DNA of 64,000 nucleotides from Allomuricauda sp. (GTDB taxonomy: Bacteria; Bacteroidota; Bacteroidia; Flavobacteriales; Flavobacteriaceae), in the NCBI GenBank assembly GCA_003712125.1, contig RHLF01000001.1, forward strand, positions 1,240,001 through 1,304,000, written 5' to 3'. The notes beneath the pieces are model-generated. The model was not told the origin of the DNA. It made no database searches and was given only the letters and a program-made list of their open reading frames with translations. A program made the translations under genes and the position numbers. This document shows positions 12,001 to 20,324 of the stretch, one piece after another; position 1 is the first letter of the stretch; each line of letters opens with the position of its first letter.

Positions 12001-12310
12001 AACCAGCCTGCTGGGTGATTTTTTTAAATTTCATGCCGCCTAAGTTCAAGTAGAGTTCATCACCTACCTGATTGCCAGTGAAGTAAATATCGACCAAATT
12101 ATCATTGTTGAAGTCTGCCGTAACAACACCGCCCCCATTATAATAGTAGAGGTAGTTAAGTATATTGAGTTCTGGGGTTTCTGTGAGCCTATTGTTAAAA
12201 TCAATTCCGGTTTCAGTTGCATGCCGTTCAAGAAACAATTTATCGGACTCTGTTTCACAGGAGACCACCCATAAAACCAAAATGCATAGCAGTAAGTAAC
12301 CTCTATCCAT
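9023..12310 (-). CDS. VCBS/FG-GAP repeat lipoprotein with ASPIC/UnbV-like region (copy 3)
   Basis: 1095 aa; lipobox VVSC; YYNGGGVVTADFNNDNLVDIYFTGN; HLGIGHDSIVDSLHVIWPSG. Confidence 0.85.
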   Translation of the reverse strand: MDRGYLLLCILVLWVVSCETESDKLFLERHATETGIDFNNRLTETPELNILNYLYYYNGGGVVTADFNNDNLVDIYFTGNQVGDELYLNLGGMKFKKITQQAGLDNKDGWTTGVTHADINADGLLDIYVCKASGYRNLKGHNKLYINKGIDADGIPHFEEQAEQFGLDFSGLSTQAAFFDYDLDGDLDMFLLNHSVHPNRNYGRGKLREITNDLSGDQLLENVEGIFQDVSTQAGIFQGRIGYGLGLGVSDINDDGFPDIYIGNDFFENDYLYINQGDGTFKEIISQDDKKLGHTTHYSMGNDLADINNDGLIDLVSLDMLPEDLKTYKTSGLEYAYPIYRQYLKNGYAPQYMQNTLHLNLGNTNFSEIANLVGLDATEWSWSALMADFDNDGFRDIFISNGIKGATNDMDYMNFIANEDIQKRIDAGMQQTDMPLVNEIPEKKVTNYIYRNNGDLTFSDKTDTWFNSKPSFSNGSAYADLDNDGDLDIVVNNIDEEAYIFENTSSSGNYLQIDLQGEGLNLNGIGSKIKAFVKDGVRSAENFPTRGYLSAIDKTIHLGIGHDSIVDSLHVIWPSGAIQVIKGLAANQRIKLFEKDAKDSITYEKNWAPSHFIQTDSLIEFKHRETVSLDFDREPLIPFANSNQGPSIAIGDVNLDGLDDFFITGAKNQASGLFIQDHEGAFNSIQSELFAKHSLHEDVASCFFDANGDGSLDLIVGSGGNEFAKGKPLQPRLYLNQKGTLVAPTNTFFDLEANISKISSVDLENDGDLDLLLTSDQVTSQFGQTPRQYLLQNDGQGNFKDVTEAWSSTLLDYGNIKDFIWVDIDGNGFKDLIVVGHWMPVSIFLNDGKHLQLTKYKGLEYTHGWWNAIKAADIDNDGDTDLICGNWGLNSKFRASYAQPITLYRKDFDENGSIDPVVTYYHKNAETPFASKDELVKQMPFLNKKFLSYANFADASIDELFGRSLLEKASKKNVYELNSCYFVNNGNGSFTKKKLPHVAQFSSIHDLAFIDSNEDEFKDVLIVGNNFEISTQLGRLDAFHGVILQNDTEGGFVWKNDKQINVTGAARTIGQIQISGQNSFIIGRNNDTPIILRKN

Positions 12311-12461
12311 AACCTTTCTTCGGACAAGACCGCAAGATAATTAAACTAAAAAAAGATAATACTGCTTTTAAGATGTATTTAGCGCGATACGTTGCTTTTA
12401 ACAGCGCAAAAAATGATGAATATCAGTTATATTTAATGAATTAACCAAACTTATTCAAATT

Positions 12462-14051
12462 ATGATTGGAATCATTTCGTTCGTTGGATTCACTTCTTTG
12501 GTAGCTATAGTTGCTTATTTGGCTACACGAAAAACCAATGAAAAAACTTCAGACGGATATTTTTTGGCAGGACGAAGTCTGACTGCAGGAGTTATTGCAG
12601 GTTCTTTATTACTTACCAACTTATCTACCGAACAAATCGTTGGACTTAACGGAAGCGCTTACAAGGATGGTCTTTCTGTGATGGCTTGGGAAACCTTGGC
12701 AGCGATTGCGATGGTCGTCACCGCCATTTTCCTATTGCCCAGATATCTCAAGGGCGGCTTAACAACCGTACCGCAATTTTTGGCGAGCAGATTCGACACA
12801 TCAACAAAAACAATTGCCTCTGGATTGTTTTTGACAGGTTATGTTGTGGTACTGCTACCCGTAATCTTGTATTCTGGTTCTGTGGCCATAAGCGGAATGT
12901 TCAATGTACCGGAACTTCTTAATGTATCCGAATCGACAGCCTTGGTCATCTGTATATGGGGAATCGGAATTATAGGATCTATATATGCCGTCTTCGGGGG
13001 GTTGAAAGCGGTTGCAGTTTCAGATAGTATAAATGCGATTGGCCTTATTATAGGAGGTATTATGATTCCTGTATTTGGATTGATGGCCATTGGCGATGGC
13101 AATGTGTTCGATGGTTTAGACACCTTAATGAGTGCGAATCCGGAACGATTTGATTCTACAGGTTCGGCCGATCAAGAAGTGCCCTTTTGGACCATTTTTA
13201 CGGGTATGATGTTGGTTCAACTATTTTACTGGGGTACCAATCAACAAATTATTCAGCGCGCCTTAGGTGCCAAAAATTTGCAAGAAGGACAAAAGGGACT
13301 TTTGCTTGCTGCATTTTTTAAGATTTTAGGACCACTTATTTTAGTCTTACCAGGGATGATTGCCTACTATTATTTTGAAGGAGGGTTGTCTTCAAGTGAC
13401 CTAGCGTATCCTGAATTGGTCCGTGCCGTTTTGCCGAATTATCTGGTAGGATTTTTTGCCGCCGTTCTTTTTGGTGCAATTCTGAGTTCCTTCAATAGCG
13501 TTTTGAATAGTTCTGTAACCCTATTCGGAATCGATATCTACAAGCAGCATATCAACAAGGATGCAACGGAAAAAACAACCGTAAAATATGGTAAAATATT
13601 TGGGGTTTGTTTAGCGCTTGCCGCTATGTTTATTGCTCCCGCCATTGCTAATGCAGGCAGTTTGTTCGCCTATTTGCAGGAAATTAACGGTATTTACAGT
13701 ATACCAATATTGACCATTATTGTTGTGGGATACTTGACCAAACGCGTTCCTGCCATCGCAGCTAAGATTGGGATTATCGGTGGATCGCTGCTTTATATAA
13801 CCAGTCAATTCATATTAAAACCCTATGTCTTCGGAGATGACAATTACCTTCACTATCTCGACGTAATGGCAATCTTATTTTTGTTGAACGCCGGTATCAT
13901 GTTACTCATAGGTAAGTTCTATCCAAGGGAAACGCCTTATGAGATACAATATACGGAACAGGTATCCATTGAACCTTATAAGTATGTAAAACAAGCGGGC
14001 TTGATAATCTGTTTGATTGTTATAGGGATTTATATCTATTTTGCGAAGTAA
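12462..14051 (+). CDS. Sodium:solute symporter (SSS family, SglT-like)
   Basis: 529 aa, polytopic; GYFLAGRSLTAGVIAGSLLLTNLSTEQIVGLNGSAYKDG is characteristic of SSS sugar symporters. Confidence 0.85.
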   Translation: MIGIISFVGFTSLVAIVAYLATRKTNEKTSDGYFLAGRSLTAGVIAGSLLLTNLSTEQIVGLNGSAYKDGLSVMAWETLAAIAMVVTAIFLLPRYLKGGLTTVPQFLASRFDTSTKTIASGLFLTGYVVVLLPVILYSGSVAISGMFNVPELLNVSESTALVICIWGIGIIGSIYAVFGGLKAVAVSDSINAIGLIIGGIMIPVFGLMAIGDGNVFDGLDTLMSANPERFDSTGSADQEVPFWTIFTGMMLVQLFYWGTNQQIIQRALGAKNLQEGQKGLLLAAFFKILGPLILVLPGMIAYYYFEGGLSSSDLAYPELVRAVLPNYLVGFFAAVLFGAILSSFNSVLNSSVTLFGIDIYKQHINKDATEKTTVKYGKIFGVCLALAAMFIAPAIANAGSLFAYLQEINGIYSIPILTIIVVGYLTKRVPAIAAKIGIIGGSLLYITSQFILKPYVFGDDNYLHYLDVMAILFLLNAGIMLLIGKFYPRETPYEIQYTEQVSIEPYKYVKQAGLIICLIVIGIYIYFAK

Positions 14052-14073
14052 GCTTCTGAGCTATAAGCATAAA

Positions 14074-14100
14074 AAAAAGGCCGTCAATGACGGCCTTTTT
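14074..14100. terminator. Bidirectional intrinsic terminator between convergent symporter and susD
   Basis: aaaaaGGCCGTCAATGACGGCCttttt; GC-rich inverted repeat flanked by A- and T-runs. Confidence 0.85.
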
Positions 14101-14120
14101 AGTTTTATGAATATTCTGAA

Positions 14121-15752
14121 TTAGTATCCAGGATTTTGTTGCAAATTAGGATTTGCCAATAATTGAGGTAATGGTATTGGGAAAAGCGCCCTTGTTTGGC
14201 TGCCAACCTCATTAGCTCCTTTAAATTCCCAATCACGCAAATACTGACCAAATCGAATCAAATCTTGTCTTCTCACTTGTTCAGCGAATAACTCTCGACC
14301 TCTTTCTTCCAATAAATCAGATTCAGAAACAGATCCTAGAGGAGTTGCTCCCCGCACAGTTCGCAAGGCGTTAACCATGGCAGTTGGGTCACCACCACTA
14401 CGCATCATGGCCTCAGCTTTCATTAGGTAAGCATCGGCATACCTAAACAAGATCTGTGTATTGCCAAATCCACCATCAAATCGAGGACTATACTTCATTA
14501 CACGGATACCCGTACGTTCGCTGTTGTTGATTAGACTAGTAGCACCATTTCCATCAACGAATTCCCTAGAAAATTCTAATGGAGCCCCTTGTCTGTCAGT
14601 TAGAGGTGTGCCGTCTAATGCATATTGTTGACCAATCAAGAAACCGTCACCAACATTGGAACCATTCTCAAATCCACCTTCATCTCCGGTACCAGGTGCA
14701 CCAGTAAATGGAAGGCCTCCTGGAGGTACACCACCTCTACGTGGTTCTTGACCATCCAAACGCGTCATACGATCTGCATCATATCTGTTGCTATTCGGGT
14801 CTCCTTCAAACATATCATAGTACTCAGCCAATGTACTGAAACCATTCCATCCGCCGCCACCTAGGCCTGTTGAGCTATAATGAAGACCATTGAAAATACG
14901 ATTACAAACACATGTTTGAAGCCACCATATGGTTTCACTATCTGCGTCTGCTTTGAAAATATCAAAATAAGGTATGGTTTCTAAATCAAATCCATCAGCT
15001 GTAATTTGATCTACCAATGCAATTACTTCTGCCATGTCTGAAGAAGCTGCAGAACCACCGCCTCCAGTTAGCTGATTTTCATAAACATGCTTGTTCAATA
15101 AAACTCTAGCTTTAAGAAATCTAGCTGCTGCTTTCGAGGCATTTCTAAGGTTTTCTTGATCTCCAGCTCCAGTAGTCGGTAATCCGGCAATTGCAGCATC
15201 CAAATCGGCGATGATAAAATCTACTGCCGCAGTACCTGACAGAACAGTAGGCAGGTCACTATCGGGAGCCTGAGTATCCCTATATGGTACTTGTCCATAT
15301 AAATCAAGAATCATCCACATTGAAAATGCTCTCAAGAAATGTGCTCCTGCAGCAGTAGCTGCATCAGCATTACTTCTTGAGTCTAAAATCTGTGAAGCCA
15401 ATAATTGAGATGAAGTCCATTGTTGAAAAGGAGTTAAAATGTCCGATTCTTCCAATCCCCACTCATGCGTATGGAGCTTTCTCCATCGTCCGTTATCACC
15501 CCAGTCAGCACCTCGTGTTGGAATAAGGAATGCATCAGTTGTCACTTCATTTAAGGCAAAGGTGTTTGCTTGATCACCAAGAGCCCCAAAAGAGCCATAA
15601 AGGGCATTTAAACTAGCTACTGGATCCTGCAATCCTTGGAAACCCGCACTGATAAATGAATCGGTTTCCTCTATTTCCAAATCGGTACAAGAAGCAAGGC
15701 CTATAACCGTAAGGAAAGTCAATAAATAAATTTTTAAAGAATTTCTTTTCAT
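14121..15752 (-). CDS. susD: SusD/RagB family nutrient-binding outer membrane lipoprotein
   Basis: MKRNSLKIYLLTFLTVIGLASC lipobox (start at 15752 preferred over 15764); SusD C-terminus ALFPIPLPQLLANPNLQQNPGY; directly downstream of susC. Confidence 0.9.
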   Translation of the reverse strand: MKRNSLKIYLLTFLTVIGLASCTDLEIEETDSFISAGFQGLQDPVASLNALYGSFGALGDQANTFALNEVTTDAFLIPTRGADWGDNGRWRKLHTHEWGLEESDILTPFQQWTSSQLLASQILDSRSNADAATAAGAHFLRAFSMWMILDLYGQVPYRDTQAPDSDLPTVLSGTAAVDFIIADLDAAIAGLPTTGAGDQENLRNASKAAARFLKARVLLNKHVYENQLTGGGGSAASSDMAEVIALVDQITADGFDLETIPYFDIFKADADSETIWWLQTCVCNRIFNGLHYSSTGLGGGGWNGFSTLAEYYDMFEGDPNSNRYDADRMTRLDGQEPRRGGVPPGGLPFTGAPGTGDEGGFENGSNVGDGFLIGQQYALDGTPLTDRQGAPLEFSREFVDGNGATSLINNSERTGIRVMKYSPRFDGGFGNTQILFRYADAYLMKAEAMMRSGGDPTAMVNALRTVRGATPLGSVSESDLLEERGRELFAEQVRRQDLIRFGQYLRDWEFKGANEVGSQTRALFPIPLPQLLANPNLQQNPGY

Positions 15753-15772
15753 GATATCTAACAATTTTTTAA

Positions 15773-18700
15773 TTAAAAAGTTGCATTTACGCCAATGTTC
15801 ACTGTAAGTGGTCTTGGGAATGCAGACCAGTCAACACCTCTTGTTGGTACACCAGAGCCTAAAGTTGCCGTTGGAACGTTAACTTCAGGGTCGATACCGC
15901 TGTAATCTGTAATCAAGAATAGGTTCGTTCCTGTAACAGATAGGCGTAGACTTTTCAAAGCACTATCATCACTTAGAGGCACATTATAGCCAACGGTTGC
16001 GTTCTGGAATCGAACAAAATCACCTTTTTCCAAAAATCTAGTTGAAACCGCTGTAGATGCGCCTGGGTTTTCACCGCTTGTAACAACATCTTGAGTAATA
16101 TTTCTCGCTGTACCAATCTGACCAGCATTGAATAATGCATTGGCTGTGTTGTTATAAACTGAGAAACCAAACTGACCTGCGAAATAAGCTGCAAAATCCC
16201 AGTTTTTGATACTAGCGTTCAAGGATAGACCCGTTGTAATGTCAGGCAAACCATCTTCATCTACAAAAGTCTTGTCAGAATCAGGGTCACCAACACCGTT
16301 ACCATCAACATCTTGATAAACGGGATTGCCATCACCGTCGAAACCTTCAAATATTGCCATGTAATAGGAGAACAATGATCTTCCTTGCTCAAAACGTTGG
16401 GCAAATGCACCAGTAAGTCCAGGACCGTTGATTGCCCCTGTATTAATAGAACCAGTGAAATCTTGAATTTCGTTCTCATTATAAGCAATATTGAAATTGG
16501 CTGAGAAAGTAGCGTCTTCAGACTGAACAAAATCATATCCCAATGCGAATTCAATACCTTGGTTCACCACACTGGCATCAACGTTACCAAATTGGAACGC
16601 ACTTGCCGATGGGAATGCAGGAGGCAATTGAAGTAAAAGATCATTGGTCGTATTCTGATAGACATCAATGCTACCATTTAATCTGTCATTGTTGAATCCG
16701 AAATCAAGACCAACGTTAAGGTTTAATGTTTCTTCCCATTTAAGGTCAGTTCTTTCGAAGGCTACTGGAGCAGTACCAAAGGTGTCAGGGAATACTTCAA
16801 GGCTTTGCTGAGTTCCAATTCCTCTAAAACGCTCACGAGTCACGAAGTTACCGTAACCCAATCCATCTTGGTTACCAACCAAACCACCACTTAATCGAAG
16901 CTTAAGGGTTGATACATTGTCACCAACGAAGTCTTCTTCACCAATTTGCCATGCGAAAGCTCCTGAAGGGAAGTATCCGTATTGGTTATCAGGTCCAAAA
17001 CGTGAAGAACCATCCGCTCTGAAAGTACCTGTAAACAAGTATTTTCCAGCAATGCTATAATTCACACGTCCGAAGAACGATTGAAGCTCATCTGTATTGT
17101 CAAAATTATCAAAGGTCGCTGATTGCACTCCTCTTGTAAATTGATACGCTATTGTCTCAGTTACTGGTGAAGGGAACAATCTGTTCACTGCCAAACCTGA
17201 AGTGTTCACACCGTACGCAAATTGTTGGAAACTTCCATCTATTGTAGCGCGGGCATTATTTATGGTAGATTTCAATTCGTCGCCCATTTCATTCAGGTCA
17301 ACTGTACCAAAACCTCTACCTTGAGAGCTAAATCCAAAAGTTCTAAAGTCTTGGAAAGCATAACCTACAACCACATCAAGGTTGGAATTATCAAATTCTT
17401 TCACATAGTTTAAGGTAGCTTCCAAAGTCTGGTTTTCTCTTTCCAAAGAGTTAAACGTACCGAAACCAACACCTTCAATACCGTTGAAGTTTTGGAGGTT
17501 AGCATTCAATGTTGAAATATTTTCACTATCGGAAACGTCATAACCCACATTCACTTTACCTGAAAGTTCAGGAGTGAATTTGTACTCCAAGGATCCATTT
17601 AAAAGGTACCTGTTTGTGTTTGTCAAGTTTTGAGTACTTGCCAAATAGTTAGCAGGCTGTGTCAATCCACCTCCATCATCAAATGTCGCGCTTGCCGGCC
17701 AAGTTGGGTTGGCAGAATAGGCCGCGCCAAGGATATCTCCTCTAAACCCAGCACCAGCAGCAACTGGAGGTTGCTCACGATTTACACGGGAAATAGATGT
17801 TTGAAGACCCAAAATTAATTTATCATCCAAAAAGCGTTGATTTAGGTTCAAACGACCTGTAATACGCTCGAATTCTGATTTTTCGATAACACCAAATTGC
17901 TTCTGGTAACCAAAAGTGGCACGAACATTACCAGAACCGTAGTTGTGGGAATATGCAATATTTTGGTTGGTTGAAGCCGTAGTTCTTAATACCTCTTCTT
18001 GCCAATCCGTATTTGCTCCAAAATCATTGGCAGCCGCGTTACCTCCAAACTGGGTAACTGCTGACAAATATTCGTCACGATTTAAAAGATCAAATTTTCT
18101 TACCGGAGTGGCAATGGTCAAATTAGAGCTAAATTCAAAAACACCTCCAGAACCGGCTTTACCGCTTTTGGTAGTAATAATGATAACACCGTTTGCACCT
18201 CGTGAACCGTAAATTGCCGTTGCCGACGCATCTTTAAGGATACTGATGCTCTCAATATCACTCGGGTTCAAGAAGTTAAGCGGGTTACCCACATCGTTTC
18301 CTCCGTTTCCGGTATCACCTTGTGCGTCTGTGTTTTGCCCAAAAAGTGGCACACCATCAACAACAAATAAAGGGTTGTTGTTACCGCGAACGGAATTCGA
18401 ACCCCGAATGTTGACTTGTACACCGGCACCAGGTTCACCACTGGTTTGCTGAATGTTAACACCAGCAGTCTTACCTTGAATCAATTGTTCAGGTGAGGCG
18501 ATGATACCACCATTAAAGTCCTCAGCAGTAACTGCTGCCACCGAACCCGTTGCATCTTTGACCGTGGTTTGGCCATAACCAATGATTACAACTTCATCCA
18601 ATGCTTGTGCATCTTCCTGCAAGGTTACATTAATTGTGCTTTGCCCGTTAACCGCAATTTCTTGGGTGGCAAAACCGATGTAGCTAAAAACCAAAGTAGC

Positions 18701-18901
18701 AGCTGCATCAACATCATTTAAGGTATAATTACCATCAAAATCTGTTTGCGTACCGTTTGTAGTGCCTTTCACCAAAACGCTCGCTCCTGGCAAAGGACCG
18801 TTGGCATCAGACACGGTACCTGATACTGTTTGGGCTTGAGCTATTCCAAAGCACAAAAAGGCTCCCAACAGCACAAAGCTTCTAAGTAGCGTAATCTTCA
18901 T
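15773..18901 (-). CDS. susC: SusC/RagA family TonB-dependent outer membrane transporter
   Basis: 1042 aa; carboxypeptidase-like domain, plug motif VNIRGSNSVRGNNNPLFVVDGVP and SILKDASATAIYGSRGANGVIIITTKSG. Confidence 0.95.
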   Translation of the reverse strand: MKITLLRSFVLLGAFLCFGIAQAQTVSGTVSDANGPLPGASVLVKGTTNGTQTDFDGNYTLNDVDAAATLVFSYIGFATQEIAVNGQSTINVTLQEDAQALDEVVIIGYGQTTVKDATGSVAAVTAEDFNGGIIASPEQLIQGKTAGVNIQQTSGEPGAGVQVNIRGSNSVRGNNNPLFVVDGVPLFGQNTDAQGDTGNGGNDVGNPLNFLNPSDIESISILKDASATAIYGSRGANGVIIITTKSGKAGSGGVFEFSSNLTIATPVRKFDLLNRDEYLSAVTQFGGNAAANDFGANTDWQEEVLRTTASTNQNIAYSHNYGSGNVRATFGYQKQFGVIEKSEFERITGRLNLNQRFLDDKLILGLQTSISRVNREQPPVAAGAGFRGDILGAAYSANPTWPASATFDDGGGLTQPANYLASTQNLTNTNRYLLNGSLEYKFTPELSGKVNVGYDVSDSENISTLNANLQNFNGIEGVGFGTFNSLERENQTLEATLNYVKEFDNSNLDVVVGYAFQDFRTFGFSSQGRGFGTVDLNEMGDELKSTINNARATIDGSFQQFAYGVNTSGLAVNRLFPSPVTETIAYQFTRGVQSATFDNFDNTDELQSFFGRVNYSIAGKYLFTGTFRADGSSRFGPDNQYGYFPSGAFAWQIGEEDFVGDNVSTLKLRLSGGLVGNQDGLGYGNFVTRERFRGIGTQQSLEVFPDTFGTAPVAFERTDLKWEETLNLNVGLDFGFNNDRLNGSIDVYQNTTNDLLLQLPPAFPSASAFQFGNVDASVVNQGIEFALGYDFVQSEDATFSANFNIAYNENEIQDFTGSINTGAINGPGLTGAFAQRFEQGRSLFSYYMAIFEGFDGDGNPVYQDVDGNGVGDPDSDKTFVDEDGLPDITTGLSLNASIKNWDFAAYFAGQFGFSVYNNTANALFNAGQIGTARNITQDVVTSGENPGASTAVSTRFLEKGDFVRFQNATVGYNVPLSDDSALKSLRLSVTGTNLFLITDYSGIDPEVNVPTATLGSGVPTRGVDWSAFPRPLTVNIGVNATF

Positions 18902-18936
18902 AAGTAATCAATTTTAAGTTTAGTTAATTTTTATTC

Positions 18937-18968
18937 AAGCGTTAAACATAATGTAAAAAAAGCGTTAA
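18937..18968. repeat. Direct repeat AAGCGTTAA x2 upstream of susC
   Basis: aagcgttaa at 18937..18945 and 18960..18968, start-to-start spacing 23 bp. Confidence 0.6.
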
Positions 18969-18995
18969 GTCGTGTAATCATGCACCTTCCAAGTT

Positions 18996-19013
18996 CACGA
19001 AAACGGTTTCGTG
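18996..19013. promoter_or_regulatory. Putative LacI-family operator between divergent susC and lacI-type regulator
   Basis: CACGAAAACGGTTTCGTG: perfect 7-bp arms CACGAAA/TTTCGTG around ACGG, typical of a LacI-family operator, in the susC/regulator intergenic region. Confidence 0.75.
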
Positions 19014-19268
19014 TTAATAACTTTGTTAAAATGCGGGTTACACAATCCAACCTTGCCCAATTTATACATTCCGCAATAAATACAATTGGAATATAAAAAT
19101 TTTAACAAAAATCGCTCAAATATAGCGTTTTTTATTTTTGAGCCCTTTTTCTACAAGAACTTCGCAATTTTCCAATATTTCGTAATATGTTAAAAAATGC
19201 GTGGATTAATTTCTAGATAAAGGTTTATTGATTACCTTCATTTTTACGCCAAAAACATACAAAACCAA

Positions 19269-20291
19269 TTGAAAAAAAAGATTACACTCAAACATATCGC
19301 TAGGGAGCTTGATGTATCCATATCCACAGTAAGTAAGGCCTTAAAGAATAGCGAGGAGATTGGCAGAGATACCAAAGAAAAAATACAGGCCTTTGCAAAA
19401 CTCTACAACTATAAGCCCAATAATATTGCCATTAGCCTCAAGAACAAAAGAACCAAAAATATAGGGGTTATCGTTCCCGATATTGTGCACTACTTTTTTA
19501 CAACAGTGGTAAGGGGTATAGAAAAGTACGCAAATGCCAAAGGGTACAATGTAATAGTCTGTTTGTCTGATGAATCCTTTGATAAGGAAGTGATCAATAT
19601 GGAAATGTTAGCCAACGGGAGTATTGATGGTTTTATCATGTCCCTCTCCGCCGGAACCGAGAAGAACAACGATTTCAATCATTTACGGGAAGTTACCGAA
19701 CAGGGCATACCCTTAGTACTATTTGATCGGGTGACTGATGAAATTGCCTGTGATAAGGTGGTGATCGATGATGTCTTAGGGGCGTACCAAGCCACCAAAA
19801 AACTGATTGATGAGGGCAGGAAAAAAATAGCCCTGCTAACTACTGAAGATTTTTTCAGCGTGAGCCGTAGCAGAAATAAGGGGTATATGAAGGCTTTGAC
19901 CGATTCTGGAATGGAAATCAAAGAAGAGCACATTCTTCGCCTGCCTTTTATGGATATTGACGAAGACCTTATTTCAGACTTTTTGTCTGCAGTACGACCC
20001 GATGCCGTATTGAGTGTCAATGAGATTTTTGGTATTTATGGAATGCGTGTTTTACAGCGCTGTGGCATGCGTGTTCCTGAAGATGTTTCAATAATTGGAT
20101 TTACAGATGGTCTTTTGGCAAAACATGCCAACCCCAGTCTTACTTCGGTAGCCCAGCATGGTGAGAAAATGGGAGAGACTGCTGCAAAAATGCTTATAGA
20201 TCGTGTTGAGAGTGAAGATGATGATGATGCATCGTACCGCACTACAATTTTAGAACCAACTTTGATTGAAAGGGATTCCACAATTGGTTAA
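19269..20291 (+). CDS. LacI-family transcriptional regulator (TTG start)
   Basis: ITLKHIARELDVSISTVSKALKNSEEIG HTH followed by periplasmic-binding-like domain. Confidence 0.9.
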   Translation: MKKKITLKHIARELDVSISTVSKALKNSEEIGRDTKEKIQAFAKLYNYKPNNIAISLKNKRTKNIGVIVPDIVHYFFTTVVRGIEKYANAKGYNVIVCLSDESFDKEVINMEMLANGSIDGFIMSLSAGTEKNNDFNHLREVTEQGIPLVLFDRVTDEIACDKVVIDDVLGAYQATKKLIDEGRKKIALLTTEDFFSVSRSRNKGYMKALTDSGMEIKEEHILRLPFMDIDEDLISDFLSAVRPDAVLSVNEIFGIYGMRVLQRCGMRVPEDVSIIGFTDGLLAKHANPSLTSVAQHGEKMGETAAKMLIDRVESEDDDDASYRTTILEPTLIERDSTIG

Positions 20292-20324
20292 GTTTGTTCC
20301 GCTAATTTTCCTACCTATATATTC

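Noticed and set aside
1194-12327. Many 60-95 aa ORFs on the opposite or alternative frames within the haloperoxidase and VCBS genes
   Set aside because: Shadow ORFs. Their PSLSKS/SPSLSAS-type peptides are reverse translations of the DxDxDG repeats, and they have no independent start context or homology.
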